Source: Archivesica marissinica (taxonomy: Eukaryota > Mollusca > Bivalvia > Venerida > Vesicomyidae). Taken from it: a stretch of 64,000 nt of DNA. Below, piece by piece: positions 34,137-61,803 of the stretch. The stretch covers positions 40,363,406 through 40,427,405 of the forward strand of contig CM026400.1 of assembly GCA_014843695.1 (NCBI GenBank). The letters run 5' to 3'. Below the pieces are notes generated by a model. The model did not search any database. It was given only the letters and a program-made list of their open reading frames with translations, and was not told where the DNA came from. Position 1 is the first letter of the stretch. Each line of letters starts with the position of its first letter. Position numbers and translations under genes: made by a program.

Positions 34137-34423
34137 TGTGCTTACATTTATTTTATCGTCGCATACCGGTTGCCCATATGAGCGATGCCTCCTGAAGAGA
34201 TTAGTCATTTTAGATTTTGGAGGATAGTGCAATGATACAAAGTCCCGTTCCGGAGTCTCCTCTGGTTCTTGTACGTGCAAGGTGTAAAGCACCGACACGA
34301 GACATCGGTTTAACGTCCCATCTGAATGACTGTTAATTTAAGTATGGTCAGACGGGGGATCGAACCTGCGATCCCTGGATTACCAGTCCAGCGTGTTAAC
34401 CACTGAACTACAGATCCGTCTGT
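34137..34423 (-). mobile_element. SINE-C, full length, 11-bp TSD
   Basis: Complete reverse copy with an intact tRNA-like head. Flanked by TAAATTAACAC at 34126-34136 and 34424-34434, a perfect 11-bp duplication. Confidence 0.93.
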
Positions 34424-34699
34424 TAAATTAACACAATAATAATCTGACAAAGAAATCAGTTGTCACGTCCAGGTCAAGGGAACCTGAAACGAACGATACG
34501 AATTATGCCAGGCTTTTGTCTAAGTTACAATATACATGGTAACAAAATGGGTGCTACCAATAAAGTGGCACCATGGTTGTCAATTCAACACTATAGTCAG
34601 CATATTTCTATATTTTAAACCATTTAAATGTGTTGAATTTCTAAGCACACTGTTTGTAAGAATATCAGTAAACTACTATGAACATATTGAACAGTTATG

Positions 34700-34980
34700 A
34701 GATGCGCAGTCCAGTGATTAACACGATGGACTCGGGAGTGCAGAAATCGCTGGTTCGATCCCTCGTCTGACCCTAATAAAATTAACATTCTTTCAGATGG
34801 GACTTTAAATCGAGATCTCGTGTCGGTGCTTTACACCGTACACGTAATAGAACCAGAGGATATTCTGGAATGGGTATCATTGCACTAGCCTCCAAAAATA
34901 TAACAAAAATGATTAATAATCTTCAGGAGGCGTCGCTCATATGGGCAACCGGTAGCGACGATGAATAAACATAAAAATAT
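34700..34980 (+). mobile_element. SINE-C, full length, 7-bp TSD
   Basis: Forward copy with a diverged head (GCGCAGTCCAGTGATTAACA); AGTTATG flanks it at 34693-34699 and 34981-34987. Confidence 0.88.
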
Positions 34981-35420
34981 AGTTATGGGATTCCAAATCT
35001 GGACGTGCCGTTGTCAACGTAAAATTCACACATTCGTGAAATGACATAATGGGTGTCGTCGGGGTAGCAATGATAAAATGATATCGATGAAAATCCCGAA
35101 ACAAAAACAATAACTGAAAACATTGTTTTAAGCTGAAAACCGTGTTTTGAGAAAATCTTGTTATTTGATGTGTTGTTTGGGTATATGGGTATATCTCGTC
35201 GGCCAGGAGTGATATTAACGTCACCTATTTCTCTGGGGGGGGGTATCAACCCTGGCCGGCACTATTTTAAGTACTGAACCTACCGCATGGTCGTCTGTTT
35301 CGAGTCGCAGTAATAGTTGTCGTATTCAAATATCTGTAACGACATAAATCAAAATCAATGAGAGTTATCTCTCCCTGAATACTCTATATAATAATAGTAA
35401 TAATTATAATAATAAATAGT
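34981..35420. other. intergenic sequence, nothing recognised
   Basis: Overlapping 88- and 95-codon minus frames have no domain. A G-run lies at 35236-35244. Confidence 0.5.
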
Positions 35421-35530
35421 TAAAGTAACCAAGCCCAAGTCGAGGTTCGAACCCACGACTGCCATATCCTCCATTACCTGGAGGCGAACACTCTACCGCG
35501 TCGCTATTAAAGCTAGCTCTATAGCGAGAC
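35421..35530 (-). mobile_element. SINE-D head region, copy 1
   Basis: In complement it is tRNA-like: TAGCGACGCGGTAGAGTG (A-box-like), then TCGTGGGTTCGAACCTCGAC (B box) and TTGGGCTTGGTTACTTTAA. Confidence 0.6.
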
Positions 35531-35695
35531 AGTGTATGTCTCCCTATATACCACTACACCCCCCTCTTCATATCTTTTGAATCCAGACATCAACCGTTCA
35601 TACAGAAATTCAACGGAGTATAGCCCTCTCCAACCGAAGTACCCAGCAGTGAGTCTGTGTAGTCAAACATGGGCCCGAAAAACACTTCTGACACC

Positions 35696-35762
35696 ATTAA
35701 AGTAACCAAGCCCAAGTCGGGGTTCGAACCCACGACCGCCAGATCCTCCATTACCTGTATTA
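35696..35762 (-). mobile_element. SINE-D head region, copy 2
   Basis: A second copy of the GTAACCAAGCCCAAGTCGGG / GTTCGAACCCACGACC segment, 270 bases from the first and in the same orientation. Confidence 0.6.
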
Positions 35763-35767
35763 GTCCT

Positions 35768-35855
35768 CCTATATACCAATACACTTTATTTAACGATAGA
35801 ACTCATTTGAACAATAAAGTCAATCTACCATGAGACCCTCAACAAATTAAAACAT
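35768..35855 (-). mobile_element. dispersed repeat F copy
   Basis: ACTTTATTTAACGATAGAAC, TCATTTGAAC, then GTCAATCTACCATGAGACCC, as at 17886-17985. Confidence 0.65.
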
Positions 35856-35881
35856 GAATTAGTACAATGAAACACGTGTAT

Positions 35882-35972
35882 CAGACGGATCTGTAGTCCA
35901 GTGGTAACACGCTGGACTGGTAATCCAGGGATCGCATGTTCGATCCCCCGTCTGACCCTAATAAAATTAACA
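35882..35972 (+). mobile_element. SINE-C head, 3' truncated
   Basis: Intact tRNA-like head (acceptor-stem pairing CAGACGG/CCGTCTG kept) ending just after CCCTAATAAAATTAACA. Confidence 0.85.
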
Positions 35973-36106
35973 ACAATGTCGTCCATTGCACGTGAACAAT
36001 GATGCACGTGAACTATGGTCTACTAGTAATAAGCATAATAGGCCGCACGCTGAGCATATCAAATGTGTAATTTACACACATGTTCTTAAATAGCTCAATA
36101 ACAATA

Positions 36107-52536
<16,430 letters not shown>

Positions 52537-52631
52537 CTGTAAAATATATATCTGCAATGAATTTGACACACAATAATGATAGATGATAGACACGTACATG
52601 ACTTTGTATTTCGTAATATAAATGTAACTGT

Positions 52632-53088
52632 ATGCGTGTAAATGTGCATGGTGTATATGTATGCGTGTACATGTGCCTGGTGTATATGTATGCGTGTAAA
52701 TGTGCATGGTGTATATGTATGCGTGTACACGTGCATGGTGTAAATGTGCATGGTGTATATGTATGTGTGTACATGTGCATGGTGTATATGTTATATTTTT
52801 TTTTTTTTATGATTCGGGTTTTACGCCTGCATCAGCACCATTTTGGGCTATATCGCCGGCGGGCAGTTTACCTAACAACACCTTTCCTGGGCAGGCTCCA
52901 GCGGTTAACCAGTGGTGTATATGTATGCGTGTAAATGTGCATGGTGTATATGTATGTGTGTAAATGTGCATGGTGTATATGTATGCGTGTAAATGTGCAT
53001 GGTGTATATGTATGTGTGTACATGTGCATGGTGTATATGTATGCGTGTAAATGTGCATGGTGTATATGTATGCGTGTAAATGTGCATG
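52632..53088. repeat. 29-bp tandem repeat, interrupted by SINE-E
   Basis: Unit: GTGTATATGTATGCGTGTAA then ATGTGCATG; runs into the N gap at 53089. Confidence 0.94.
52791..52914 (-). mobile_element. SINE-E fragment inserted in the 29-bp array
   Basis: In complement, GGTTAACCGCTGGAGCCTGC to GCAGGCGTAAAACCCGAATC followed by an A-rich tail. Flanked on both sides by GTGTATATG, consistent with a target duplication, though the array itself also supplies this word. Confidence 0.75.
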
Positions 53089-54088
53089 NNNNNNNNNNNN
53101 NNNNNNNNNNNNNNNNNNNNNNNNNNNNNNNNNNNNNNNNNNNNNNNNNNNNNNNNNNNNNNNNNNNNNNNNNNNNNNNNNNNNNNNNNNNNNNNNNNNN
53201 NNNNNNNNNNNNNNNNNNNNNNNNNNNNNNNNNNNNNNNNNNNNNNNNNNNNNNNNNNNNNNNNNNNNNNNNNNNNNNNNNNNNNNNNNNNNNNNNNNNN
53301 NNNNNNNNNNNNNNNNNNNNNNNNNNNNNNNNNNNNNNNNNNNNNNNNNNNNNNNNNNNNNNNNNNNNNNNNNNNNNNNNNNNNNNNNNNNNNNNNNNNN
53401 NNNNNNNNNNNNNNNNNNNNNNNNNNNNNNNNNNNNNNNNNNNNNNNNNNNNNNNNNNNNNNNNNNNNNNNNNNNNNNNNNNNNNNNNNNNNNNNNNNNN
53501 NNNNNNNNNNNNNNNNNNNNNNNNNNNNNNNNNNNNNNNNNNNNNNNNNNNNNNNNNNNNNNNNNNNNNNNNNNNNNNNNNNNNNNNNNNNNNNNNNNNN
53601 NNNNNNNNNNNNNNNNNNNNNNNNNNNNNNNNNNNNNNNNNNNNNNNNNNNNNNNNNNNNNNNNNNNNNNNNNNNNNNNNNNNNNNNNNNNNNNNNNNNN
53701 NNNNNNNNNNNNNNNNNNNNNNNNNNNNNNNNNNNNNNNNNNNNNNNNNNNNNNNNNNNNNNNNNNNNNNNNNNNNNNNNNNNNNNNNNNNNNNNNNNNN
53801 NNNNNNNNNNNNNNNNNNNNNNNNNNNNNNNNNNNNNNNNNNNNNNNNNNNNNNNNNNNNNNNNNNNNNNNNNNNNNNNNNNNNNNNNNNNNNNNNNNNN
53901 NNNNNNNNNNNNNNNNNNNNNNNNNNNNNNNNNNNNNNNNNNNNNNNNNNNNNNNNNNNNNNNNNNNNNNNNNNNNNNNNNNNNNNNNNNNNNNNNNNNN
54001 NNNNNNNNNNNNNNNNNNNNNNNNNNNNNNNNNNNNNNNNNNNNNNNNNNNNNNNNNNNNNNNNNNNNNNNNNNNNNNNNNNNNNNNN
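53089..54088. other. assembly gap, 1000 N
   Basis: Placeholder gap between the 29-bp and 32-bp arrays; upstream exons of the PH adaptor may lie within or beyond it. Confidence 0.99.
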
Positions 54089-56840
54089 CCCTACAGAACC
54101 ACTAACAGTGCTTCCACTACCCCTACATAACCACTAACAGTGCTTCCACTACCCCTACAGAACCACTAAGAGTGCTTCCACTACCCCTACAGAACCACTA
54201 ACTGTGCTTCCACTACACCTACAGACTCACTAACAGTGCTTCCGCTACCCCTACAGAACCACTAACTGTGCTTCCACTACCCCTACAGAACCACTAACAG
54301 TGCTTCCACTACCCCTACAGAACAACTAACAGTGCTTCCACTACCCCAACAGAACCACTAACAGTGCTTCCACTACCTCCACATAACCACTAACAGTGCT
54401 TCCACTACCCCCAACAGAACCACTAACTTTGCTTCCACTACCCCAACAGAACCACTAACAGTGCTTCCACTACCCCTATAGAACCACTAACTGTGCTTCC
54501 ACTACCCCAACAGAACCACTAACTGTGCTTCAGCTACCCCTACAGAACCACAAACAATGCTTCCACTACCACTACAGAACCACTAACAGTGCTTCCACTA
54601 CCCCTACAGAACCACTAACAGTGCTTCCACTACCCCTACAGAACCACTCACAGTGCTTCCACTACCCATACAGTACCACTAACTGTGCTTCCACTACCCA
54701 TACACTACCACTAACAGTGCTTCCACTACCCATACAGTACCACTAACTGTGCTTCCACTACCCATACAGAACCACTAACTGTGCTTCCACTACCCCTACA
54801 GAACCACTAACAATGCTTACACTACCCCTACAGAACCACTAACAGTGCTTTCTCTACCCCTACAGAACCACTAACAATGCTTCCACTACCACTACAGAAC
54901 CACTAACAGTGCTTCCACTACCCCTACAGAACCACTAACAGTGCTTCCACTACCCCTACAGAACCACTAACAGTGCTTTCACTACCCCTACAGAACCACT
55001 AACAATGCTTCCACTACCCCTACATTACCACTAACAATGCTTCCACTCCCCCTACATTACCACTAACAGTGCTTCCACTACCCCTACAGAACCACTAACA
55101 GTGCTTCCACTACCCCTACATAACCACTAACAGTGCTTCCACTACCCCTACAGAACCACTAAGAGTGCTTCCACTACCCCTACAGAACCACTAACTGTGC
55201 TTCCACTACACCTACAGACTCACTAACAGTGCTTCCGCTACCCCTACAGAACCACTAACTGTGCTTCCACTACCCCTACAGAACCACTAACTGTGTTTCC
55301 ACTACCCCTACAGAACCACTAACAGTGCTTCCACTACCCCAACAGTACACTAACAGTGCTTCCACTCCCCTACAGAACCACTAACAGTGCTTCCACTACC
55401 CCTACATAACCACTAACTGTGCTTCCACTACCCCTACAGAACCACTAACAGTGCTTCCACTACCCCTACAGAACCACTAACTGTGCTTCCACTACCCCTA
55501 CAGAACCACTAACTGTGCTTCCACTACCCCTACAGAACCACTAACAGTGCTTCCACTACCCCTACAGTACCATAACAGTGCTTCCACTACCCCTACAGAA
55601 CCACTAACAGTGCTTCCACTACCCCTACAGAACCACTAACAGTGCTTCCACTACCCCTACAGAACCACTAACAGTGATTCCACTACCCCTACAGAACCAC
55701 TAACAGTGCTTCCACTACCATACAGTACCACTAACAGTGCTTCCACTACTCCAACAATAGCACTAACAGTGCTTCCACTACCCATACAGTACCACTAACA
55801 GTGCTTCCACTACCCCTACAGAACCACTAACAGTGCTTCCACTACCCCTACAGAACCACTAACAGTGCTTCCACTACCCCTACAGAACCACTAACAGTGC
55901 TTCCACTACCCCTATGTGCTTCCACTACACAGAACCACTAACAGTGCTTCCACTACCCCTACAGAACCACTAACAGTGCTTCCACTACCCCTACAGAACC
56001 ACTAACAGTGCTTCCACTACCCCTACAGAACCACTAACTGTGCTTCCACTACCCCTACAGAACCACTAACTGTGCTTCCACTACCCCTACAGAACCACTA
56101 ACAATGCTTCCACTACCCCTACAGTACCACTAACTGTGCTTCCACTACCCCTACAGAACCACTAACAGTGCTTCCACTACCCCTACAGAACCACTAACAG
56201 TGCTTCCACTACCCCTACAGAACCACTAACAGTGCTTCCACTACCCCTACAGAACCACTAACTGTGCTTCCACTACTCCTACAGAACCACTAACAGTGCT
56301 TCCACTACCCCTACAGAACCACTAACAGTGCTTCCACTACCCCTACAGAACCACTAACGTGTTCCACTACCCCTACATAACCACTAACTGTGCTTCCACT
56401 ACCCATACAGAACCACTAACGTGCTTCACTACCCTACAAACCACTAACAGTGCTTCCACTACCCTACAGAACACTAACAGTGCTTCACTACCCTACAGAA
56501 CCACTAATAGTGCTTCCACTACCCATACAGAACCATTAACAGTGCTTCCACTACCCCAACAGAACCACTAACAGTGCTTCCACTACCCCTACAGAACCAC
56601 TAACAGTGCTTCCACTACCCCTACAGGACCACTAACAGTGCTTCCCTTACCCCTACAGAACCACTAACAGTGCGTCCACTACCCCTACAGAACCACTAAC
56701 TGTGCTTCTACTACCCCTACAGAACCACTAACAGTGCTTAAACTACCCCTACAGAACCACTAACAATGCTTCCACTACCCCTACAGAACCGCTAACAGTG
56801 CCTCCACTACCCCTACAGAACCACTAACAGTGCTTCCACT
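54089..56840. repeat. 32-bp tandem repeat, about 86 copies
   Basis: Unit: CCCCTACAGAACCACTAACA then GTGCTTCCACTA. Common variants are ACTGTG, CATACAG, AACAGAA and ACAATG. Blocks repeat, for example 54090-54270 against 55075-55260. Scattered one-base losses at 56360-56500. Thr/Pro/Leu frames are artefacts. Confidence 0.96.
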
Positions 56841-57247
56841 GTAACAGAAATTATACAGCCATATCTCAAGTTCGATATCAGCCCGAATGATCCTTGATGA
56901 TGGAACGATCTAGCATAAGTGGGAAAAGTAACTGCTCAAACAATTACTGGAGTGATATCACACCCACTATGAGACGCTGTTTACATTATTTCCAGTGTGC
57001 TTAGAGATAGAACTCAGGTTGCATGCGGTGATTAAAGCTTATTATATCGCTTATTTCCCTAGGACAATTATATCTTACAATTTCATTATTCACTTAACTT
57101 AGAATGTACTACACATCGAGATATTCTACAGTGTAGATGATTGGACTCGTGATTAGAGTATTATATTTCCATTTGCACTAATCAATTATTCATACTTTAA
57201 GGAAAATGTTAAAGATCTTCCCACATATAAACTGACTAAAATGGAAC
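56841..57247. other. non-repetitive sequence, nothing recognised
   Basis: No supported frame, splice pair or repeat match. Confidence 0.5.
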
Positions 57248-57447
57248 TTTAAACTTTATTTATTTTACAACGACTGTGAAGCAAGTTTTAGCAACTTATA
57301 TTAATCACTCTCGTTGACGCGGATGAAAGCGTATATGTGGTCATTCGTGTGGGAGGAAACCGGAGTACCCGGAGAAAACCCACTTGTCGGAGTTGACGAC
57401 CACCGTACCAACTCACATACTTCCCGGTCCGAGGATGGAACCCGGTA
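57248..57447 (-). mobile_element. SINE-B, head truncated
   Basis: TTTATTTATTTTACAACGAC, GTTGACGCGGATGAAAGCGT, GGTCCGAGGATGGAACCCGG; stops within the head. Confidence 0.85.
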
Positions 57448-57749
57448 ATTGTAAATGGACAAAGGTAATATAGTTGCTGATTATGCCAATAAGTTTGAAG
57501 CTTTGAAACTATTTATTCACCACATTAAGCAATAGCTGTTATAAAATTGCATTGATACGTCCACAATCAATTGATTGTTTTGTCGTGTGTATATAATTAT
57601 ATTATACACAAGTAGGTCAGCGCAATTTCATGAGTGGTTATCAGCAAATTATCACCTCAAGAAAACAAATCACTATTCAGTTCGTTGCAAAAACAATGTT
57701 GCCTTGGATTTGCAGTCAAAACCATGCTGCGTCGTAACGTCATACCTTT
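57448..57749. other. possible retroelement remnant, otherwise unique
   Basis: 57454-57534 encodes MDKGNIVADYANKFEALKLF and HHIKQ before a stop, which resembles the linker before the RT domain of non-LTR elements. Weak. Confidence 0.35.
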
Positions 57750-58041
57750 ACAGACGGATCTGTAGTCCAGTGGTAACACACTGGACTGGTAATCCAGGGA
57801 TCGCAGGTTCGATGCCCCGTCTGACCATAATAAAATTAACAGTCTTTCAGATGGAACTTTAAACCGAGGTCTCGTGTCGGTGCTGTACGCCGTGCACGTA
57901 AAAGAACCAGAGGAGATGCTGGAATGGGTCTCTGTCTGTATCATGTACTATCCTCCAAAAATCTAAAATGACTAATCTCTTCAGGAAGCGTCGCTCATAT
58001 GGGCAACCGGTAGCGACGATAAATAAACGTAAAACACACAC
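57750..58041 (+). mobile_element. SINE-C, full length, 13-bp TSD
   Basis: Best reference copy. The tRNA-like head closes with CAGACGG/CCGTCTG and has an anticodon-arm-like CTGGA/TCCAG pair. Flanked by ACGTCATACCTTT at 57737-57749 and 58042-58054. Confidence 0.95.
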
Positions 58042-58391
58042 ACGTCATACCTTTGTGCTTGCAGTCCATTATTATTAATATTGGATTGGTGTCAAAGGCC
58101 AGAGTATTATATTAAATGCTATGCGTAAATTACGAAATTAACAATATTAATTAGTAGGATCTGGTTGTATAAGTGTGTGTTTTATGTAAGATTTAAGCCT
58201 TAAACGGACCCAATATGTAACATAATATTGGTACTGTCTTCGACGCGACGCACCTCACACAGTCCAATATTGTACATATTGGATCGTTTTCGGCTTATAT
58301 CCTATGCATAACATGGTTAATTTCTACGAATACAATGCAAACAATTCTGAATTTGCAACAGATATTATTATCTTATATATATTATATATTT

Positions 58392-58487
58392 GAACTTTTT
58401 TACAAAACTGTTAAACCAATTTTATTATATGGATGTGAAATATGGGGATATAGCAACAATTCAGTAATTGAAAAAGTACAATTAATG
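58392..58487 (+). pseudogene. non-LTR reverse transcriptase C-terminal fragment
   Basis: Encodes ELFYKTVKPILLYGCEIWGY then SNNSVIEKVQL, the conserved KPxLLYGCEIWG region after the RT core of LINE-type elements. Flanking frames do not continue it. It may belong to the same family as the element at 61330, but the regions do not overlap. Confidence 0.72.
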
Positions 58488-58499
58488 TTATACTGGTTT

Positions 58500-58835
58500 T
58501 CTTTTAGCCGGCTCCTTCAAGGTGACGGATCTCCTTCAATGAAGACGGTGGGACGCAGACTTCTTGGTGGCGTGAGGACACCAACATAGAAACCGGAACC
58601 ATTATTGCTGCTGTGAGCTGACAAATCGTGGAGGGTGTGGCCCTACAAGGGACCCACCCCTTCGAAAGATGGTACAGGACCTGTCACCCTGAGAAGAACG
58701 AAGATGCCTTTCCAGTTATCTACATAAGCAACTTAGATGACAAAGTAAACTACTTAGAGAAACCAGTCGCCCAAATGCCTCGGCGGATGCGACTATAAAG
58801 ACAATTATATCGTTCGTTCGTTCGTTCGTTCGCCT
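58500..58835 (+). mobile_element. probable retroelement 3' end with CGTT tail
   Basis: GC-richer sequence (CAAGGTGACGGATCTCCTTC, GTGTGGCCCTACAAGGGACC, CTCGGCGGATGCGACTATAA) ending in (CGTT)n at 58813-58831. A 3' end with a short microsatellite is typical of CR1/L2-like and related elements; assignment is tentative. Confidence 0.45.
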
Positions 58836-58984
58836 TATACATTACCAACAACTAGTTATTATGCTCATTTAGTCGCCCACATGCATTTATGCGGTAACGA
58901 CGTTAAACAGAATTATGTGGTAGTTCTTGCCAGCACAATTATGGTGAATGCAACGGGCAGCATCTACTTAACTGAATAGGCATA

Positions 58985-61195
58985 CGGTACAGCGATCTAT
59001 AGGTAGACGGTACAGCGATATATAGGTAGACGGTACAGCGATATATAGGTAGGCGGTACAGCGATATATAGGTAGACGGTACAGCGATATATAGGTAGAC
59101 GGTACAGCGGTCTATAGGCAGACGATACAGCGATCTATAGGTAGACGGTACAGCGATATATAGGCAGACGGTACAGCGATATATAGGTAGACGGTACAGC
59201 GATATATAGGTAGACGGTACAGCGGTCTATAGGCAGACGATACAGCGATCTATAGGTAGACGGTACAGCGATCTATAGGCATACGGTACAGCGATATATA
59301 GGTAGGCGGTACAGCGATCTATAGGTAGGCGGTACAGCGATATATAGGTAGACGGTACAGCGATATATAGGTAGACGGTACAGCGGTCTATAGGCAGACG
59401 GTACAGCGATATATAGGTAGACGGTACAGCGATATATAGGTAGACGGTACAGCGATATATAGGTAGACGGTACAGCGGTCTATAGGCAGACGGTACAGCG
59501 ATATATAGGTAGACGGTACAGCGATATATAGGTAGACGGTACAGCGATATATAGGTAGACGGTACAGCGATCTATAGGTAGACGGTACAGCGATATATAG
59601 GTAGACGGTACAGCGATCTATAGGTAGACGGTACAGCGATCTATAGGCAGACGGTACAGCGATCTATAGGTAGACGGTACAGCGATCTATAGGTAGACGG
59701 TACAGCGATCTATAGGCAGACGGTACAGCGATCTATAGGTAGACGGTACAGCGATCTATAGGTAGACGGTACAGCGATCTATAGGTAGACGGTACAGCGA
59801 TATATAGGCATACGGTACAGCGATATATAGGTAGGCGGTACAGCGATATATAGGTAGGCGGTACAGCGATATATAGGTAGGCGGTACAGCGATATATAGG
59901 TAGGCGGTACAGCGATATATAGGTAGGCGGTACAGCGATATATAGGTAGGCGGTACAGCGATCTATAGGCAGACGGTACAGCGATATATAGGTAGACGGT
60001 ACAGCGATCTATAGGTAGACGGTACAGCGATCTATAGGCATACGGTACAGCGATCTATAGGCAGACGGTACAGCGATCTATAGGTAGACGGTACAGCGAT
60101 CTATAGGTAGGCGGTACAGCGATCTATAGGTAGACGGTACAGCGATCTATAGGCATACGGTACAGCGATATATAGGTAGACGGTACAGCGATCTATAGGT
60201 AGACGGTACAACGATCTATAGGTAGACGGTACAGCGATCTATAGGTAGACGGTACAGCGATCTATAGGTAGACGGTACAGCGATATATAGGTAGGCGGTA
60301 CAGCGATATATAGGTAGGCGGTACAGCGATATATAGGTAGGCGGTACAGCGATATATAGGTAGGCGGTACAGCGATCTATAGGCAGACGGTACAGCGATA
60401 TATAGGTAGACGGTACAGCGATCTATAGGTAGACGGTACAGCGATCTATAGGCATACGGAACAGCGATCTATAGGCAGACGGTACAGCGATCTATAGGTA
60501 GACGGTACAGCGATCTATAGGTAGGCGGTACAGCGATCTATAGGTAGACGGTACAGCGATCTATAGGCATACGGTACAGCGATATATAGGTAGACGGTAC
60601 AGCGATCTATAGGTAGACGGTACAGCGATCTATAGGTAGACGGTACAGCGATCTATAGGTAGACGGTACAGCGATCTATAGGTAGACGGTACAGCGATAT
60701 ATAGGCAGACGATACAGCGATATATATGTAGACGGTACAGCGATCTATAGGTAGACGGTACAGCGATATATAGGTAGACGGTACAGCGATCTATAGGTAG
60801 ACGGTACAGCGATATATAGGTAGACGGTACAGCGATCTATAGGTAGACGGTACAGCGATCTATAGGTAGACGGTACAGCGATATATAGGTAGACGGTACA
60901 GCGATCTATAGGTAGGCGGTACAGCGATCTATAGGTAGGCGGTACAGCGATCTATCTGTAGACGGTACAGCGATCTATAGGTAGACGGTACAGCGATCTA
61001 TAGGTAGACGGTACAGCGATATATAGGTAGGCGGTACACCGATCTATAGGTAGGCGGTACACCGATCTATAGGTAGACGGTACAGCGGTCTATAGGCAGA
61101 CGGTACAGCGATATATAGGTAGACGGTACAGCGATCTATAGGCAGACGGTACAGCGATATATAGGTAGACGGTACAGCGGTCTATAGGCAGACGA
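58985..61195. repeat. 23-bp tandem repeat, about 96 copies
   Basis: Unit: GATATATAGGTAGACGGTAC plus AGC, with GATCTATAGG, TAGGCGG, GCAGACGG and GCATACGG subtypes. Blocks repeat: 59798-60190 is closely copied at 60265-60610. Confidence 0.96.
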
Positions 61196-61329
61196 GCACA
61201 TGTTCAGCATAAATTAACTAACGTATGCACCTGTTAGCTGAGCACGCGCTTGGATAACAAAGTATCGACATTTGATCATCACTCATTGTTTCGAGAAATA
61301 ATACACGCCTTACAAGCAGCTGCTGACAT

Positions 61330-61803
61330 GTGCACGCTTATATTAGGGCGTTCGCTCGCATGATAAAACAAGCTACTGTTAACATGTTGATTGCTACATT
61401 TAAATGTCACGACGATAAACGTAAGGTCATGCTAAAGAAGAAAGTGTTGAAATCGCACCCCAGATTCTCTGGTGTTTATATTAACCATGATTTATCTCAG
61501 GCGGATAGAGTGATGAGCAATAATTTTAGAACAATTCTGGGTGCTCTTAAACAGCATAATCTTACACTCAGAGGATCCCGCATTGTCCGTGGTAATTATG
61601 GCGACGACTCAACGAGGGATCGTTCCGAGGATCAAACGCGTGATGCGAACGAATATAGTTCCGGCTCTCGTTCATCTACCAATCGTGACAACACACGAGG
61701 TCATTCTCAGAGCCGTGACAGTTGGAACCGCGTAGGTCGCGGACGAAATGGCAACAACGGACGGCGTGGTGGCTACAGACAACTGAACCAAAGCAGAAAA
61801 TGA
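61330..61803 (+). CDS. non-LTR retrotransposon ORF1, 3' part
   Basis: The frame ends TGA at 61801-61803 and is closed upstream by TGA at 61324. It encodes KRKVMLKKKVLKSHPRFSGV and YINHDLSQADRV, a segment like the C-terminal part of LINE ORF1 proteins (short strand, 'ND L' motif), then a basic Arg/Gly/Asn/Ser-rich tail (GRGRNGNNGRRGG), fitting a nucleic-acid-binding protein. The N-terminal part is missing, and the 23-bp array ends 130 bases upstream. The GTG at 61330 is just the first open start-like codon. Confidence 0.65.
   Translation: MHAYIRAFARMIKQATVNMLIATFKCHDDKRKVMLKKKVLKSHPRFSGVYINHDLSQADRVMSNNFRTILGALKQHNLTLRGSRIVRGNYGDDSTRDRSEDQTRDANEYSSGSRSSTNRDNTRGHSQSRDSWNRVGRGRNGNNGRRGGYRQLNQSRK

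Noticed and set aside
54089..56840. Thr/Pro-rich mucin-like coding repeat
   Set aside because: The unit is 32 bp, not a multiple of three, so no frame persists across units.
57750..57823. tRNA gene
   Set aside because: The acceptor-stem-like and anticodon-arm-like pairs are good, but the same SINE body always follows, a target duplication flanks it, and the T-arm pairs poorly. It is a SINE head.
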